From the NCBI GenBank assembly GCA_046350355.1, contig JAXMAN010000002.1:558001-622000 (forward strand): a DNA stretch of 64,000 nucleotides, written 5' to 3'. The stretch comes from UBA966 sp046350355. GTDB taxonomy: Bacteria; Planctomycetota; Phycisphaerae; Phycisphaerales; SM1A02. A model generated the notes under the pieces. That model was not told where the DNA came from. It was given only the letters and a program-made list of their open reading frames with translations, and made no database searches. The position numbers and the translations under genes are program-made. Shown in pieces: positions 17,483 to 25,421 of this stretch (its first letter is position 1; the number at the start of each line of letters is the position of its first letter).

Positions 17483-17515
17483 GGCCAGACCCCCAAAAAT
17501 GACGGGGGGATGGCC
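17483..17515 (+). terminator. Hairpin after the beta-barrel/lipoprotein operon
   Basis: GGCCA (17483-17487) pairs with TGGCC (17511-17515) and CCCCC (17490-17494) with GGGGG (17504-17508), with an A-rich loop. No clear U-tract follows, so it may be an attenuator or an mRNA 3'-end stabiliser. The next ~50 bases (17516-17560) are unusually AT-rich for this genome and probably hold the promoter of the FecR-domain gene. Confidence 0.45.
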
Positions 17516-17719
17516 GGAAACTGATTTGCCATCCGTATCTTTGAATGTGACTGTGTGGCCTCGGAGGCCTTCCTGCCCCCGGATCGGGCTCCCGCCAACA
17601 GGCAGGGAACACCCCGGTGCCGCGGCGCGAAGGGCTCCGACCGGACTCCCGGGCGCCCTTCGGGGCGTGCAGGAGGATCGGCGGACGGATTCGTCCACTT
17701 GAGGAAGGTTCGGCAAGAC

Positions 17720-20700
17720 ATGAAGAAGATCTGCTCGCGCTCCGCGCTCTCCGTCGCCCCCGCGTCCGTGGTGGACGCTTCGGCGCGTCCCTGGCTGTCG
17801 CGCACCTGCGTTCTCGCGGCGACCAGCCTGGCGTTGGCGCTGCACGCCTCCGTGATGGCGGCGCAGGATGCCGCCCCCGCGGCCCCGGCGCCCGCCGGCG
17901 GCACCGAGGCGAAGGCGGCCGCCACCGAGCCGCTGCGCGCGGTCTTCATCGATGTCAACGGCAAGGTCCGCTGGCGCGCGAGCGCCACCGACGAGTGGCG
18001 CGAGGCGAAGGTCGACGACGTCGTCGGCCCCGGCGTCGAGGTCCGCACCGGCCTGGGCGCGCGCGCGGCGATGCGCGTGGGCCGCAACGCAACCATCCTG
18101 GTCGACAGCGGCACCGTGATGACGCTGCCCGACGTCATCCGCGACGGCGACACCCTGCGCACCACCGCGCTGGTCAAGAGCGGTCGCGCGGACTTCAAGG
18201 TCGACCACGTCGGCCTCGCCAACGACTTCCGCGTCGTGACTCCCAGCACCACCCTGGCGGTGCGCGGCACCACCCTCGCGGTGGCCGTCGGCCCGCTGAT
18301 GAACGTCGAGGTGATGGGCGCGCGCACCAACGCGATCAATGCGATCGAGCTCAAGTACCGCCTGAGCAGCAACGCCGTGATGATGTCGGGCAAGGCCGCC
18401 AGCTCGAGCTCGGTCCGCGATCCGGGTTCGGCCGCCGCGCTCCGCACCGCCGCGCCGACCACCGCGACCGCGACCCCGGCCACCAGCTCCGAGGAGACCG
18501 TCCGCGAGGCCACCGCCGGCCCCGCGCCGACCGCCGCGGGCAGCACCGCGCAGGCCTCGACCGCCAACAAGAGCGATGCCAAGGTCCAGGAGGCCGAGGG
18601 CAACGTCGAGGGTTCGCTGCGCGCGGGCATCCAGCGCGCGATCGACCTCGCCAACGCCCGCACCGAGCAGGCGATCCAGTACCTGATGACGGTGCAGGAC
18701 GAGAAGGCCGCCATCGACGCGCAGCGTGGCGCGGTGGAGGCCCTGCGCGGCCTCGCCGACGCGCACCGCGGCGCCGCGATGGCGATGCTCGCGCAGCACC
18801 AGACCGCGCTCGACCGCAGCATGCTCGCCGAGAGCCGCACCAACGGCGCGGGCGAGGGCTTCGCGCGCGCCAAGGCGGGCTTCGACGGCGCGTACTCCAG
18901 CTTCGACGGCAGCCGCGGCCAGGCCAACGGCCTGCTCGGCGAGCTGCAGGAGCTGCTCGACGACCCCAAGGCAAGCAACCGCCAGATGATGGAGCTCGCG
19001 CGCGAGGCGCACGATGCGCTCGCGGGCATGAACGGCGCGTGGGACGCGGCGCTCGCCTTCCGCGGCGACATGAACGCGAAGCTCTCCGCCGTGGACACCG
19101 AGCTCAACGCGCTCGACGCGGGGGTGCGCTCGCAGGCCGCCGGCGCCATCGCCGCGTACCACCAGGCGGTGGCGCAGCTCCAGGCCGCGGTCAACGCCGG
19201 CGCGCCCGCCACCCAGCTTGCGCAGGCGTCCTTCGCGACCGTCCAGCGCCTGCAGCTGCTCATCGCCGACCTCGCGCGCCTGGCCCCCACGCCGCGCGCG
19301 CTCACCGCTTCCGCGAAGGCGCTGCAGGCGCTCGCGGGCGCGACCAACTCGCTCGCCCGCGCGCAGGCCGCGCTGGCGGCGATCCGCGCGGCGCGCGACG
19401 CCGCGACCAGCGACTCGCGCATCGCGGCGCTGGGCCAGGTTGAGGCGATCTACGCGCGCATCGTGCAGGCGCGCGCCGCGATGGCGGCGCAGCTGCTTGC
19501 GGCCAACGGGCTGATCGCGCAGGGCGCCGATCTCCGCGAGGCGACCAATGGCTTCGGCCAGGACGTCCTCGGCGGCATCGGCGGCCAGTTCCAGGCGCGC
19601 GCCCTCGCGGGCGCGCAGGACGCGGCCGCGGGCCTCTCGCAGGTCCAGGCCGCGCTGACCACCGCCCAGGGAGCCGCCGGCGAACGCGCCGCGGCGCTCG
19701 CGGGCGCGCAGGGCATCGAGTCCGACCTCGCGGCGCGCAACGCCGCGGCGGGCGCGGTCGGGGCCGACGTGGCCGCCGCGCGCGCGTCGATGGACTCGCA
19801 GTCGGGCGCCGCGGGCGCCGCGATGGACGCCGCGCTGGCGGCGAACACGCAGGCGCGCTACGACGCGGCGGTCGCCGCGCTCGGCGCCATCAACCAGCTC
19901 GAAGGCACGCTCCTGGCGATCACCGCGCGCTACGCCGACCTCGGCGGCGCGCTGCAGGGCGCGCCGGGCGCCGCGGACCTCGCTCCCTTCCAGGCGGCGG
20001 CGACGCACGCGCTGGAGACCCTGCTGGCTGCCGCGGGCAGCGCGCAGTCGGGCGCCGATGCGGCGGCCGGCGGCTCGGCGCGCGCGGGCGACGCCTCGGG
20101 CGCGGCGAGCGAGCTGCGCGCGCTGGCCAACGACCTCGCGCAGCGCTTCGGCCTCTCGGCCGCGCTGGTGAACGCGGCGGCGAACGCGGCGGCGGCCTCG
20201 GCCGCCAACGCGGGCGGCTCCGCCTCGGCGGCCGCGGCCGCGAACGCGCTCGTCCAGCAGCTCGCGCTGCTGGCGCGCGCCGACCAGATGGGCCAGACCG
20301 TGGCGCACATCGAGGCGCTGCTCGCCTCCAACGGCCAGATCAGCGGCCAGGCGGCCGCGGACCTCAACGCGGCGCGCGCGGCGTACACCGCCACCAACGA
20401 GCGCGGCGCGATCACCTTCGGCACGCTGACCCAGCGCACCGCCGACGATTCGGCCGCGAAGCAGAACCAGGTGCAGGGCAATGTCCTGGCCCTGCAGACC
20501 ATGGCCAGCGCCAGCACCCGCCTCGTGAACGCGCTCGACGGCGCGCAGTCCTCGGCGAACGCCGCGGAGCGCGCGCTCGTGGGCGCGACCAACGCCCGCA
20601 TCGACGCCGAGCGCAGCGAGGCCGCGACCAACGGCTACTACGGCCGCACCGCCTCGGCGGTGGCCGCCGGCGACATGTCCGCGGCGCAGGCCGCCAGCCA

Positions 20701-21277
20701 GCGCGCCGGGCAGACCGCCGGTGCGGCGGGCGAGGCCGCGCAGCGGTCCGCCGGATTCGCGACCACCGCGGCGAACGAGGCGGCCAACGCCGAGCGCTTC
20801 GGCGTCGAGGCCGAGCGCGCCCGTCCGGACGTGGAGCGCTTCGGCCGCGACCGCGCCTCCTTCACCGCGGCGGCCCAGGCCAACCGCATGTCCATCGAGG
20901 GCGCCAACGCCGCCCTGGCCGCGTACAAGGACCAGGCCGCCTTCTACGACTCGGTCTCGCAGATGCTCTCGGGACGCGCGGGCACCGCGGCCGCCCTGGC
21001 CGCCGCCGCCTCCTCGGGCGACGCGCGCGAGCAGGTGATCGCCATCGCGGCGCAGCTCGCCCGCAGCGCGGCCGACGCCCGCCAGATGGAGCAGACCGCC
21101 GGCTCGAACGCGGCCCGCATGTTCGGCCGCAGCGCGCGCCTCTACGTGGAGCGTGCGCAGACCGCCGCCTTCAACGCGGCCCGCGAGGCCAGCCAGGCGG
21201 GCGCCGCCGCCGACCGCGCGGAGACCACCGCCGGCAAGGCGCAGGACCTGGCCAACGGCGGCGGCCGCAAGCGCTGA
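17720..21277 (+). CDS. Exported FecR-domain protein with ~1000-residue Ala-rich coiled-coil region
   Basis: An 1185-residue exported protein. The signal peptide is about residues 26-48. Residues 72-200 form a FecR-type domain (VRWRASATDEW, GVEVRTGLGARAAMRVG, VVTPSTTLAVRGTT). After an Ala/Thr/Pro linker, roughly residues 270-1180 are almost entirely Ala, Gly, Gln, Asn, Glu and Arg with hydrophobic spacing typical of long helical or coiled-coil rods. Here FecR is unlikely to be an anti-sigma regulator because no sigma factor or TonB receptor is nearby. FecR domains also occur in envelope proteins beside CHASE2 cyclases, as here. A GAGGAAGG lies 11 bases before the ATG. A periplasmic or surface rod is a reasonable inference; no function is established. 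Confidence 0.8.
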   Translation: MKKICSRSALSVAPASVVDASARPWLSRTCVLAATSLALALHASVMAAQDAAPAAPAPAGGTEAKAAATEPLRAVFIDVNGKVRWRASATDEWREAKVDDVVGPGVEVRTGLGARAAMRVGRNATILVDSGTVMTLPDVIRDGDTLRTTALVKSGRADFKVDHVGLANDFRVVTPSTTLAVRGTTLAVAVGPLMNVEVMGARTNAINAIELKYRLSSNAVMMSGKAASSSSVRDPGSAAALRTAAPTTATATPATSSEETVREATAGPAPTAAGSTAQASTANKSDAKVQEAEGNVEGSLRAGIQRAIDLANARTEQAIQYLMTVQDEKAAIDAQRGAVEALRGLADAHRGAAMAMLAQHQTALDRSMLAESRTNGAGEGFARAKAGFDGAYSSFDGSRGQANGLLGELQELLDDPKASNRQMMELAREAHDALAGMNGAWDAALAFRGDMNAKLSAVDTELNALDAGVRSQAAGAIAAYHQAVAQLQAAVNAGAPATQLAQASFATVQRLQLLIADLARLAPTPRALTASAKALQALAGATNSLARAQAALAAIRAARDAATSDSRIAALGQVEAIYARIVQARAAMAAQLLAANGLIAQGADLREATNGFGQDVLGGIGGQFQARALAGAQDAAAGLSQVQAALTTAQGAAGERAAALAGAQGIESDLAARNAAAGAVGADVAAARASMDSQSGAAGAAMDAALAANTQARYDAAVAALGAINQLEGTLLAITARYADLGGALQGAPGAADLAPFQAAATHALETLLAAAGSAQSGADAAAGGSARAGDASGAASELRALANDLAQRFGLSAALVNAAANAAAASAANAGGSASAAAAANALVQQLALLARADQMGQTVAHIEALLASNGQISGQAAADLNAARAAYTATNERGAITFGTLTQRTADDSAAKQNQVQGNVLALQTMASASTRLVNALDGAQSSANAAERALVGATNARIDAERSEAATNGYYGRTASAVAAGDMSAAQAASQRAGQTAGAAGEAAQRSAGFATTAANEAANAERFGVEAERARPDVERFGRDRASFTAAAQANRMSIEGANAALAAYKDQAAFYDSVSQMLSGRAGTAAALAAAASSGDAREQVIAIAAQLARSAADARQMEQTAGSNAARMFGRSARLYVERAQTAAFNAAREASQAGAAADRAETTAGKAQDLANGGGRKR

Positions 21278-21310
21278 GCGCCGAGCTCCGCCAGGCATCG
21301 AGTGATCCCC

Positions 21311-21341
21311 GCGCCCGCCGCACCGATGGTGCGGCGGGCGC
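21311..21341 (+). terminator. Strong intrinsic terminator after the FecR-domain gene
   Basis: A 14-bp perfect GC stem (21311-21324 with 21328-21341) and a GAT triloop, followed by TGCTTT. The next promoter (TACACT) begins six bases later. Confidence 0.75.
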
Positions 21342-21346
21342 TGCTT

Positions 21347-21352
21347 TACACT
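21347..21352 (+). promoter_or_regulatory. -10 box TACACT, leaderless spacing
   Basis: TACACT with seven bases to the GTG start of the CHASE2 cyclase gene. Confidence 0.5.
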
Positions 21353-21359
21353 CGCGCGC

Positions 21360-24059
21360 GTGCGCAGCCCTCCGCGGTCGGTCATCCTCTCGGGCGTCGT
21401 CGCGACCGCGCTCGTCTCGGTCCTGGGGCTCGCGGGCATGCTCGACTCCGCCGAGGCGTGGACGCAGGACGAGCGCTTCAAGCGCGCGCGCCTGACGCCG
21501 GTGCCGCTGAGCGACGAGATCAAGCTGGTCGCCATCGACGACGCCGCGCTCGACAACCGCCGCCTGGGGCGCTGGCCCTGGAAGCGCGAGCTGCTCGCGC
21601 AGGCCTTTGACGAGATCGCACGCGCCGGCGCGCGCACGGTGGCGGTCGACATCCTCTTCAGCGAGGCGCAGAACGCCGAGCAGGACGGCCGGCTCGCGCA
21701 GTCGATCGGCGCGTCTCCCACCGTGCTCGCCGTGAACATGGACGAGGGGCGACTGGACCCGGAGCTGTGGCTCAAGGCCGACGGCGGCGAGGCGCTCTCG
21801 CGGCTGGTGAGCTCGACCGTGGAGGACATCACCGCGGACCCGCCGACGATCGCGACCAAGGCGCAGCTCAAGGGGCTGCGGCGCGCGCGCTTCCTGGAGC
21901 GTCCGACCGCGTTCAAGCGCGTCGCGGCGTGGAAGGAGCTGCTGCGCCTGAAGGGGACCGAGCAGGCGCCGGCGGACGAGGCGGCCTTCATCTCCGGGCT
22001 CACGCGCGGCGACATGGCGCTGGGCGAGTTCCCCGAGCGGGAGCTGGTCGCCGAGGTCTTCGACCGCGACCGCTCCTTCATGATCCTCTCGAAGATGATG
22101 GCGCGCGGCACCGACGAGGGCTCGCCGCTGGACGTGCCGCCGCTGCCGGTGCTCGCGGAGCGCGCGGCGGGGGTGGGATTCGTGAACTCCAAGGCGGACC
22201 GCGACGGCCAGTACCGGCGCGTGCGCCCCTTCTGGGGGACGCCCTACGGCACGCTGCCGCAGATCGGCCTCGCGGCGGCGACGCTGCACCGCGGGATCGC
22301 CCCCTCGTCGGTCACGGTGGAGGGGGGCTGGCTGCGCTTCCCCGGCGGCGAGCGCCTGCCGCTGGAGGACGGGCGCATCTACGTCGACTGGCCCACGAGC
22401 ATGTTCGAGCCCGTCGCCGCGGCCGGCGACAAGGAGGTGCTCGGCGGCGGCAAGGGCGTCGTGGCGATCGCCCGCCTGGTGGAACTGGCGCGCGCGAGGG
22501 AGAAGCTGCATGCGCTCGAGGAGCGCTACCGCGCGCTCGGCCGCGACATCTCCGCGCTGCAGGGGATCCCCGCGGCGGCGATGGACCGCGTCCCCGTGGA
22601 CGAGCCCACGCGCGCGGCGGTGAAGGAGCAGGGGGAGTTCCTCGTCGGCGACCTCAAGGTGGCGGGCACCGCGGACCTCAAGGGGCTCAGCGACGAGGAG
22701 CGGCGCATCGCCGGCCTCTACCGCGAGTGGTGGCGCGTCGACCAGGACATCCCGCGCGCGCGCTCGGTCGTCGAGACCGCCTCGAACGAGGTCCGCGACG
22801 AGCTGCACGGCAAGCTGGTCTTCGTCGGCTTCATGGCCACCGGCGTCATGGCGGACATGATCAACACGCCCTTCGGCCCGCGCACGCCCGGCGTCTACTT
22901 CCACGCCGCGGTCGCGGACATGGTCCTCACCGGGCGCGAGGTGCGCTTCTGGCCCGACTGGACCGGGCCCGCGGTGGCGCTGGCGATGGGCCTCTCCAGC
23001 GCGCTCGTCGCCTGGCGCGTCGGGGCGGGACTGAGCACCTCGATGACGGTGCTGCTGGCGGGCGCGTGGACGATCGTCGCGGGGGCGTGGGCGTACGCGC
23101 AGTTCGGCTGGATGCTGCCGGTGGCGGTGCCGGTGATCGCCGCGGCGGCCTCGCAGGCGGCGAGCGTCTCGGCCGCGGCCGTCGTGCACCAGCGCGAGCG
23201 GGCGCGCATCACGCGCCAGTTCCGCGCGCGCGTCAGCCCGGAGCTCGTCGACCGCCTGGCGAACGATCCCGACGCCGTGAGCATGCGCGGAACGCAGCGG
23301 ACCGTGACCGTCCTCTTCGGCGACCTCGCGGGCTTCACCACCATCAGCGAGAAGCTCGGGTCGCAGGCGGTCGTCGAGACGCTCAACCTGAACATGAGCG
23401 CGATGGCGCGCGAGCTGACGATCCGCAAGGCGTACGTCAACAAGTTCCTCGGCGACGGCATCATGGCCTTCTGGAGCGCCTTCGGCGAGGAGCCGGCGCA
23501 GGCGCAGCTGGCGATCGAGGCGTGCCGCGAGTGCCAGCGCGCGGTGAACGCGATCACGGCGCGGCCCGAGCGCGCGGCGCTGCCGCCGGTCTCGCTGCGC
23601 CTGGGCGTGGCGACGGGGCTCGTCACCGTCGGCGACTGCGGCGCGCCGCCGGAGCTCAACGACTACACCGTCATCGGCGACGGCGTGAACCTCTCCGCCC
23701 GCCTGGAGAGCGCGAACAAGCAGTTCGGCACCGCGATCCTCTTCGACGGCGCGACCTACCAGGCGCTCACGCGCCGCGAGGGGCTGCCGATCGTGCCGCT
23801 GGGGCGCGTGGTGGTGGTCGGACAGAGCGTGCCGATCGAGCTCTACACGCTGCTGGTCGAGGATCCGCCGGAGGGCTGGGTCGAGAGCCTGTCCGCGGCG
23901 GTGGAGGCCTTCGCGCGCGCGGATTTCGAGGCGTGCGAGGCGGCGTGGGCGGCGCACGAGCGGCGCTTCGGCGCCACGAAGATCGCCAAGCCCTTCCGCG
24001 AGGCGATGCACGATCCCGAGGACCGGCGCGACGGCGTGCTGCGGCTGCGGGCGAAGTAG
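21360..24059 (+). CDS. CHASE2-domain class III adenylate/guanylate cyclase
   Basis: An 899-residue transmembrane cyclase. One N-terminal TM (~residues 7-28) leads to a periplasmic CHASE2 sensor (KLVAIDDAALDN, ARTVAVDILFSE, and the closing KLVFVGFMATGV). Three TM helices follow at about 525-600, then a cytosolic class III catalytic domain. The metal-binding Asp residues appear in VLFGDLAGFTT (~653) and KFLGDGIMAFW (~697), and LNDYTVIGDGVNLSARLE follows. It should make cAMP or cGMP in response to an envelope signal. The start is a GTG seven bases after a TACACT -10 box, with no ribosome-binding site, so a leaderless mRNA is inferred. The neighbouring FecR-domain, barrel and lipoprotein genes suggest a common envelope-sensing role. 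Confidence 0.92.
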   Translation: MRSPPRSVILSGVVATALVSVLGLAGMLDSAEAWTQDERFKRARLTPVPLSDEIKLVAIDDAALDNRRLGRWPWKRELLAQAFDEIARAGARTVAVDILFSEAQNAEQDGRLAQSIGASPTVLAVNMDEGRLDPELWLKADGGEALSRLVSSTVEDITADPPTIATKAQLKGLRRARFLERPTAFKRVAAWKELLRLKGTEQAPADEAAFISGLTRGDMALGEFPERELVAEVFDRDRSFMILSKMMARGTDEGSPLDVPPLPVLAERAAGVGFVNSKADRDGQYRRVRPFWGTPYGTLPQIGLAAATLHRGIAPSSVTVEGGWLRFPGGERLPLEDGRIYVDWPTSMFEPVAAAGDKEVLGGGKGVVAIARLVELARAREKLHALEERYRALGRDISALQGIPAAAMDRVPVDEPTRAAVKEQGEFLVGDLKVAGTADLKGLSDEERRIAGLYREWWRVDQDIPRARSVVETASNEVRDELHGKLVFVGFMATGVMADMINTPFGPRTPGVYFHAAVADMVLTGREVRFWPDWTGPAVALAMGLSSALVAWRVGAGLSTSMTVLLAGAWTIVAGAWAYAQFGWMLPVAVPVIAAAASQAASVSAAAVVHQRERARITRQFRARVSPELVDRLANDPDAVSMRGTQRTVTVLFGDLAGFTTISEKLGSQAVVETLNLNMSAMARELTIRKAYVNKFLGDGIMAFWSAFGEEPAQAQLAIEACRECQRAVNAITARPERAALPPVSLRLGVATGLVTVGDCGAPPELNDYTVIGDGVNLSARLESANKQFGTAILFDGATYQALTRREGLPIVPLGRVVVVGQSVPIELYTLLVEDPPEGWVESLSAAVEAFARADFEACEAAWAAHERRFGATKIAKPFREAMHDPEDRRDGVLRLRAK

Positions 24060-24108
24060 GTCGGGGACGCGGCGCGCGCGGCGGCTGCGTCGGTGCGCGG
24101 CGCGCGCG

Positions 24109-25419
24109 TCAGGGCGTGCGGCGCACGATGAGGCCGGTCTGGTCGTCCTCGAGCGGCGCGTGTCCGCTGAAGTCGGCGACGGTCCGCTTGATCGCCTCGA
24201 AGATCTCGCGCGCGCCGGCGTCGCGGTGCGCGCGGACGATCTCCTTCACGCGCTCCTCCTCGAAGCGGTCGCGGTTGGAGTCCGGCGCCTCGTAGAAGCC
24301 GTCGGTGATGGCGACGAGGATGTCGCCGGGGCCCAGGACGAGCTTGTGCGCGTCCTCCTCGCTGTACGGGAGCTGGAAGACGCCCAGCGGGGGGTTGTCG
24401 GCGGCGAAGACCTCGAAGGAGTCGCTCTCGCGGCGGTAGAGGAGGATCGGCCCCTGGCCCGAGCTGATGCACCACAGCTCGCCGGTGCGGCAGTCCAGGC
24501 GCCCGAACCACGCGGTGACGAAGCGCCCGTCGGGCATGTCGTCGCAGAGCTGGTTGTTGATCTCCTCGGCGATCTTGAGGAGCGGCTGCTGCAGGCGCAG
24601 TCCCAGGCGCAGCATGCCGCGCATCTGCACGCTGCTCAGCGCGCTGGCGACGCCGTGGCCCGTCGCGTCGGCGATGGTGAGGAGCAGCTCCTCGGCGGGC
24701 TGCAGTCCCTCGATGGGGCGGCCGTCGGCGAGCGGGATGACGTCGTAGGCGTCGCCGCCGCAGAACTCCGCGGGGCAGCTCTCGCCGTAGAGGTCCCAGC
24801 CCGCGGCGCGCGGCAGCGCGGTGGGGAAGGTGCCCGCCTGGATGCTCTTGGCGACGTCCATCTCGCGCTCGAGGCGCTCGCGCTCGATGCGGTCCTCGAT
24901 GAGACGGCCGCGCTTCATCGCGACCGCGGCGTTGGCGGCGAGGCCCGAGGCGAGCTCCTCGTCCGCGGCGTCGAAGGCGCCCTCGCGCCGGTTGAGCACC
25001 TGCGCGACGCCGACGAGCTCGCCCTCGTGGTCCAGCAGCGGGATCGCCAGGATCGTGCGCGTGCGGTAGCCGGTGCGCTGGTCGACGGCGCGGTTGAAGC
25101 GGTCGTCCGCGTAGGCGTCGGGGATGTTGACGATGCGCTTGCCCGTCGCCGCGGCGCCAGCGATGCCCGCGGTGCGCGGGATGCGGATCACCTGCGGCGA
25201 GGCCTTGCCGCCGCCGTCGATGCCGTGCGCGACCTGCGTGAAGAGCTCGTCCTTGCGCGCGTCGTACTCGAAGACGGTGGCGCGGTCGGCGTCGAGCAGG
25301 TCCCGCAGCGCGTCGATGACGAGCGACAGGATCGACGGGAGGTCGCCCGTCTCCGCCAGCCGGCGCGAGAGCGCCAGCAGCTTCTGGGTGCGGAGTGCGT
25401 CGACGCTCGGCTGCGCCAT
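24109..25419 (-). CDS. GAF-domain SpoIIE/RsbU-type protein phosphatase
   Basis: A 436-residue cytosolic protein. A GAF sensor covers about residues 15-170 (DADRATVFEYDARKDELF, AIPLLDHEGELVGVAQVLN). A short coiled linker (ERERLEREMDVAKSIQ) leads to a PP2C-type SpoIIE phosphatase. Its metal motifs are intact: CGGDAYDV, IADATGHG, ITDGFYEA and DDQTGLIV. Such phosphatases dephosphorylate anti-anti-sigma (STAS) proteins in partner-switching stress pathways. No STAS or HPK partner gene is in the window, so the target lies elsewhere. It starts two bases after the stop of the secreted FG-GAP gene, so the two are almost certainly one operon. It converges on the CHASE2 cyclase. Confidence 0.92.
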   Translation of the reverse strand: MAQPSVDALRTQKLLALSRRLAETGDLPSILSLVIDALRDLLDADRATVFEYDARKDELFTQVAHGIDGGGKASPQVIRIPRTAGIAGAAATGKRIVNIPDAYADDRFNRAVDQRTGYRTRTILAIPLLDHEGELVGVAQVLNRREGAFDAADEELASGLAANAAVAMKRGRLIEDRIERERLEREMDVAKSIQAGTFPTALPRAAGWDLYGESCPAEFCGGDAYDVIPLADGRPIEGLQPAEELLLTIADATGHGVASALSSVQMRGMLRLGLRLQQPLLKIAEEINNQLCDDMPDGRFVTAWFGRLDCRTGELWCISSGQGPILLYRRESDSFEVFAADNPPLGVFQLPYSEEDAHKLVLGPGDILVAITDGFYEAPDSNRDRFEEERVKEIVRAHRDAGAREIFEAIKRTVADFSGHAPLEDDQTGLIVRRTP

Positions 25420-25421
25420 GG

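Noticed and set aside
17720..21277. FecR-domain protein as an anti-sigma regulator of iron uptake.
   Set aside because: No ECF sigma factor or TonB receptor gene is adjacent, the protein has a signal peptide with no cytosolic regulator part, and the long Ala-rich region does not fit FecR.
24109..25419. Possible diguanylate-cyclase output behind the GAF domain.
   Set aside because: The C-terminal motifs (GGDAYDV, IADATGHG, ITDGF, DDQT) are PP2C/SpoIIE; the GGD is the metal-binding site, not a GGDEF motif.
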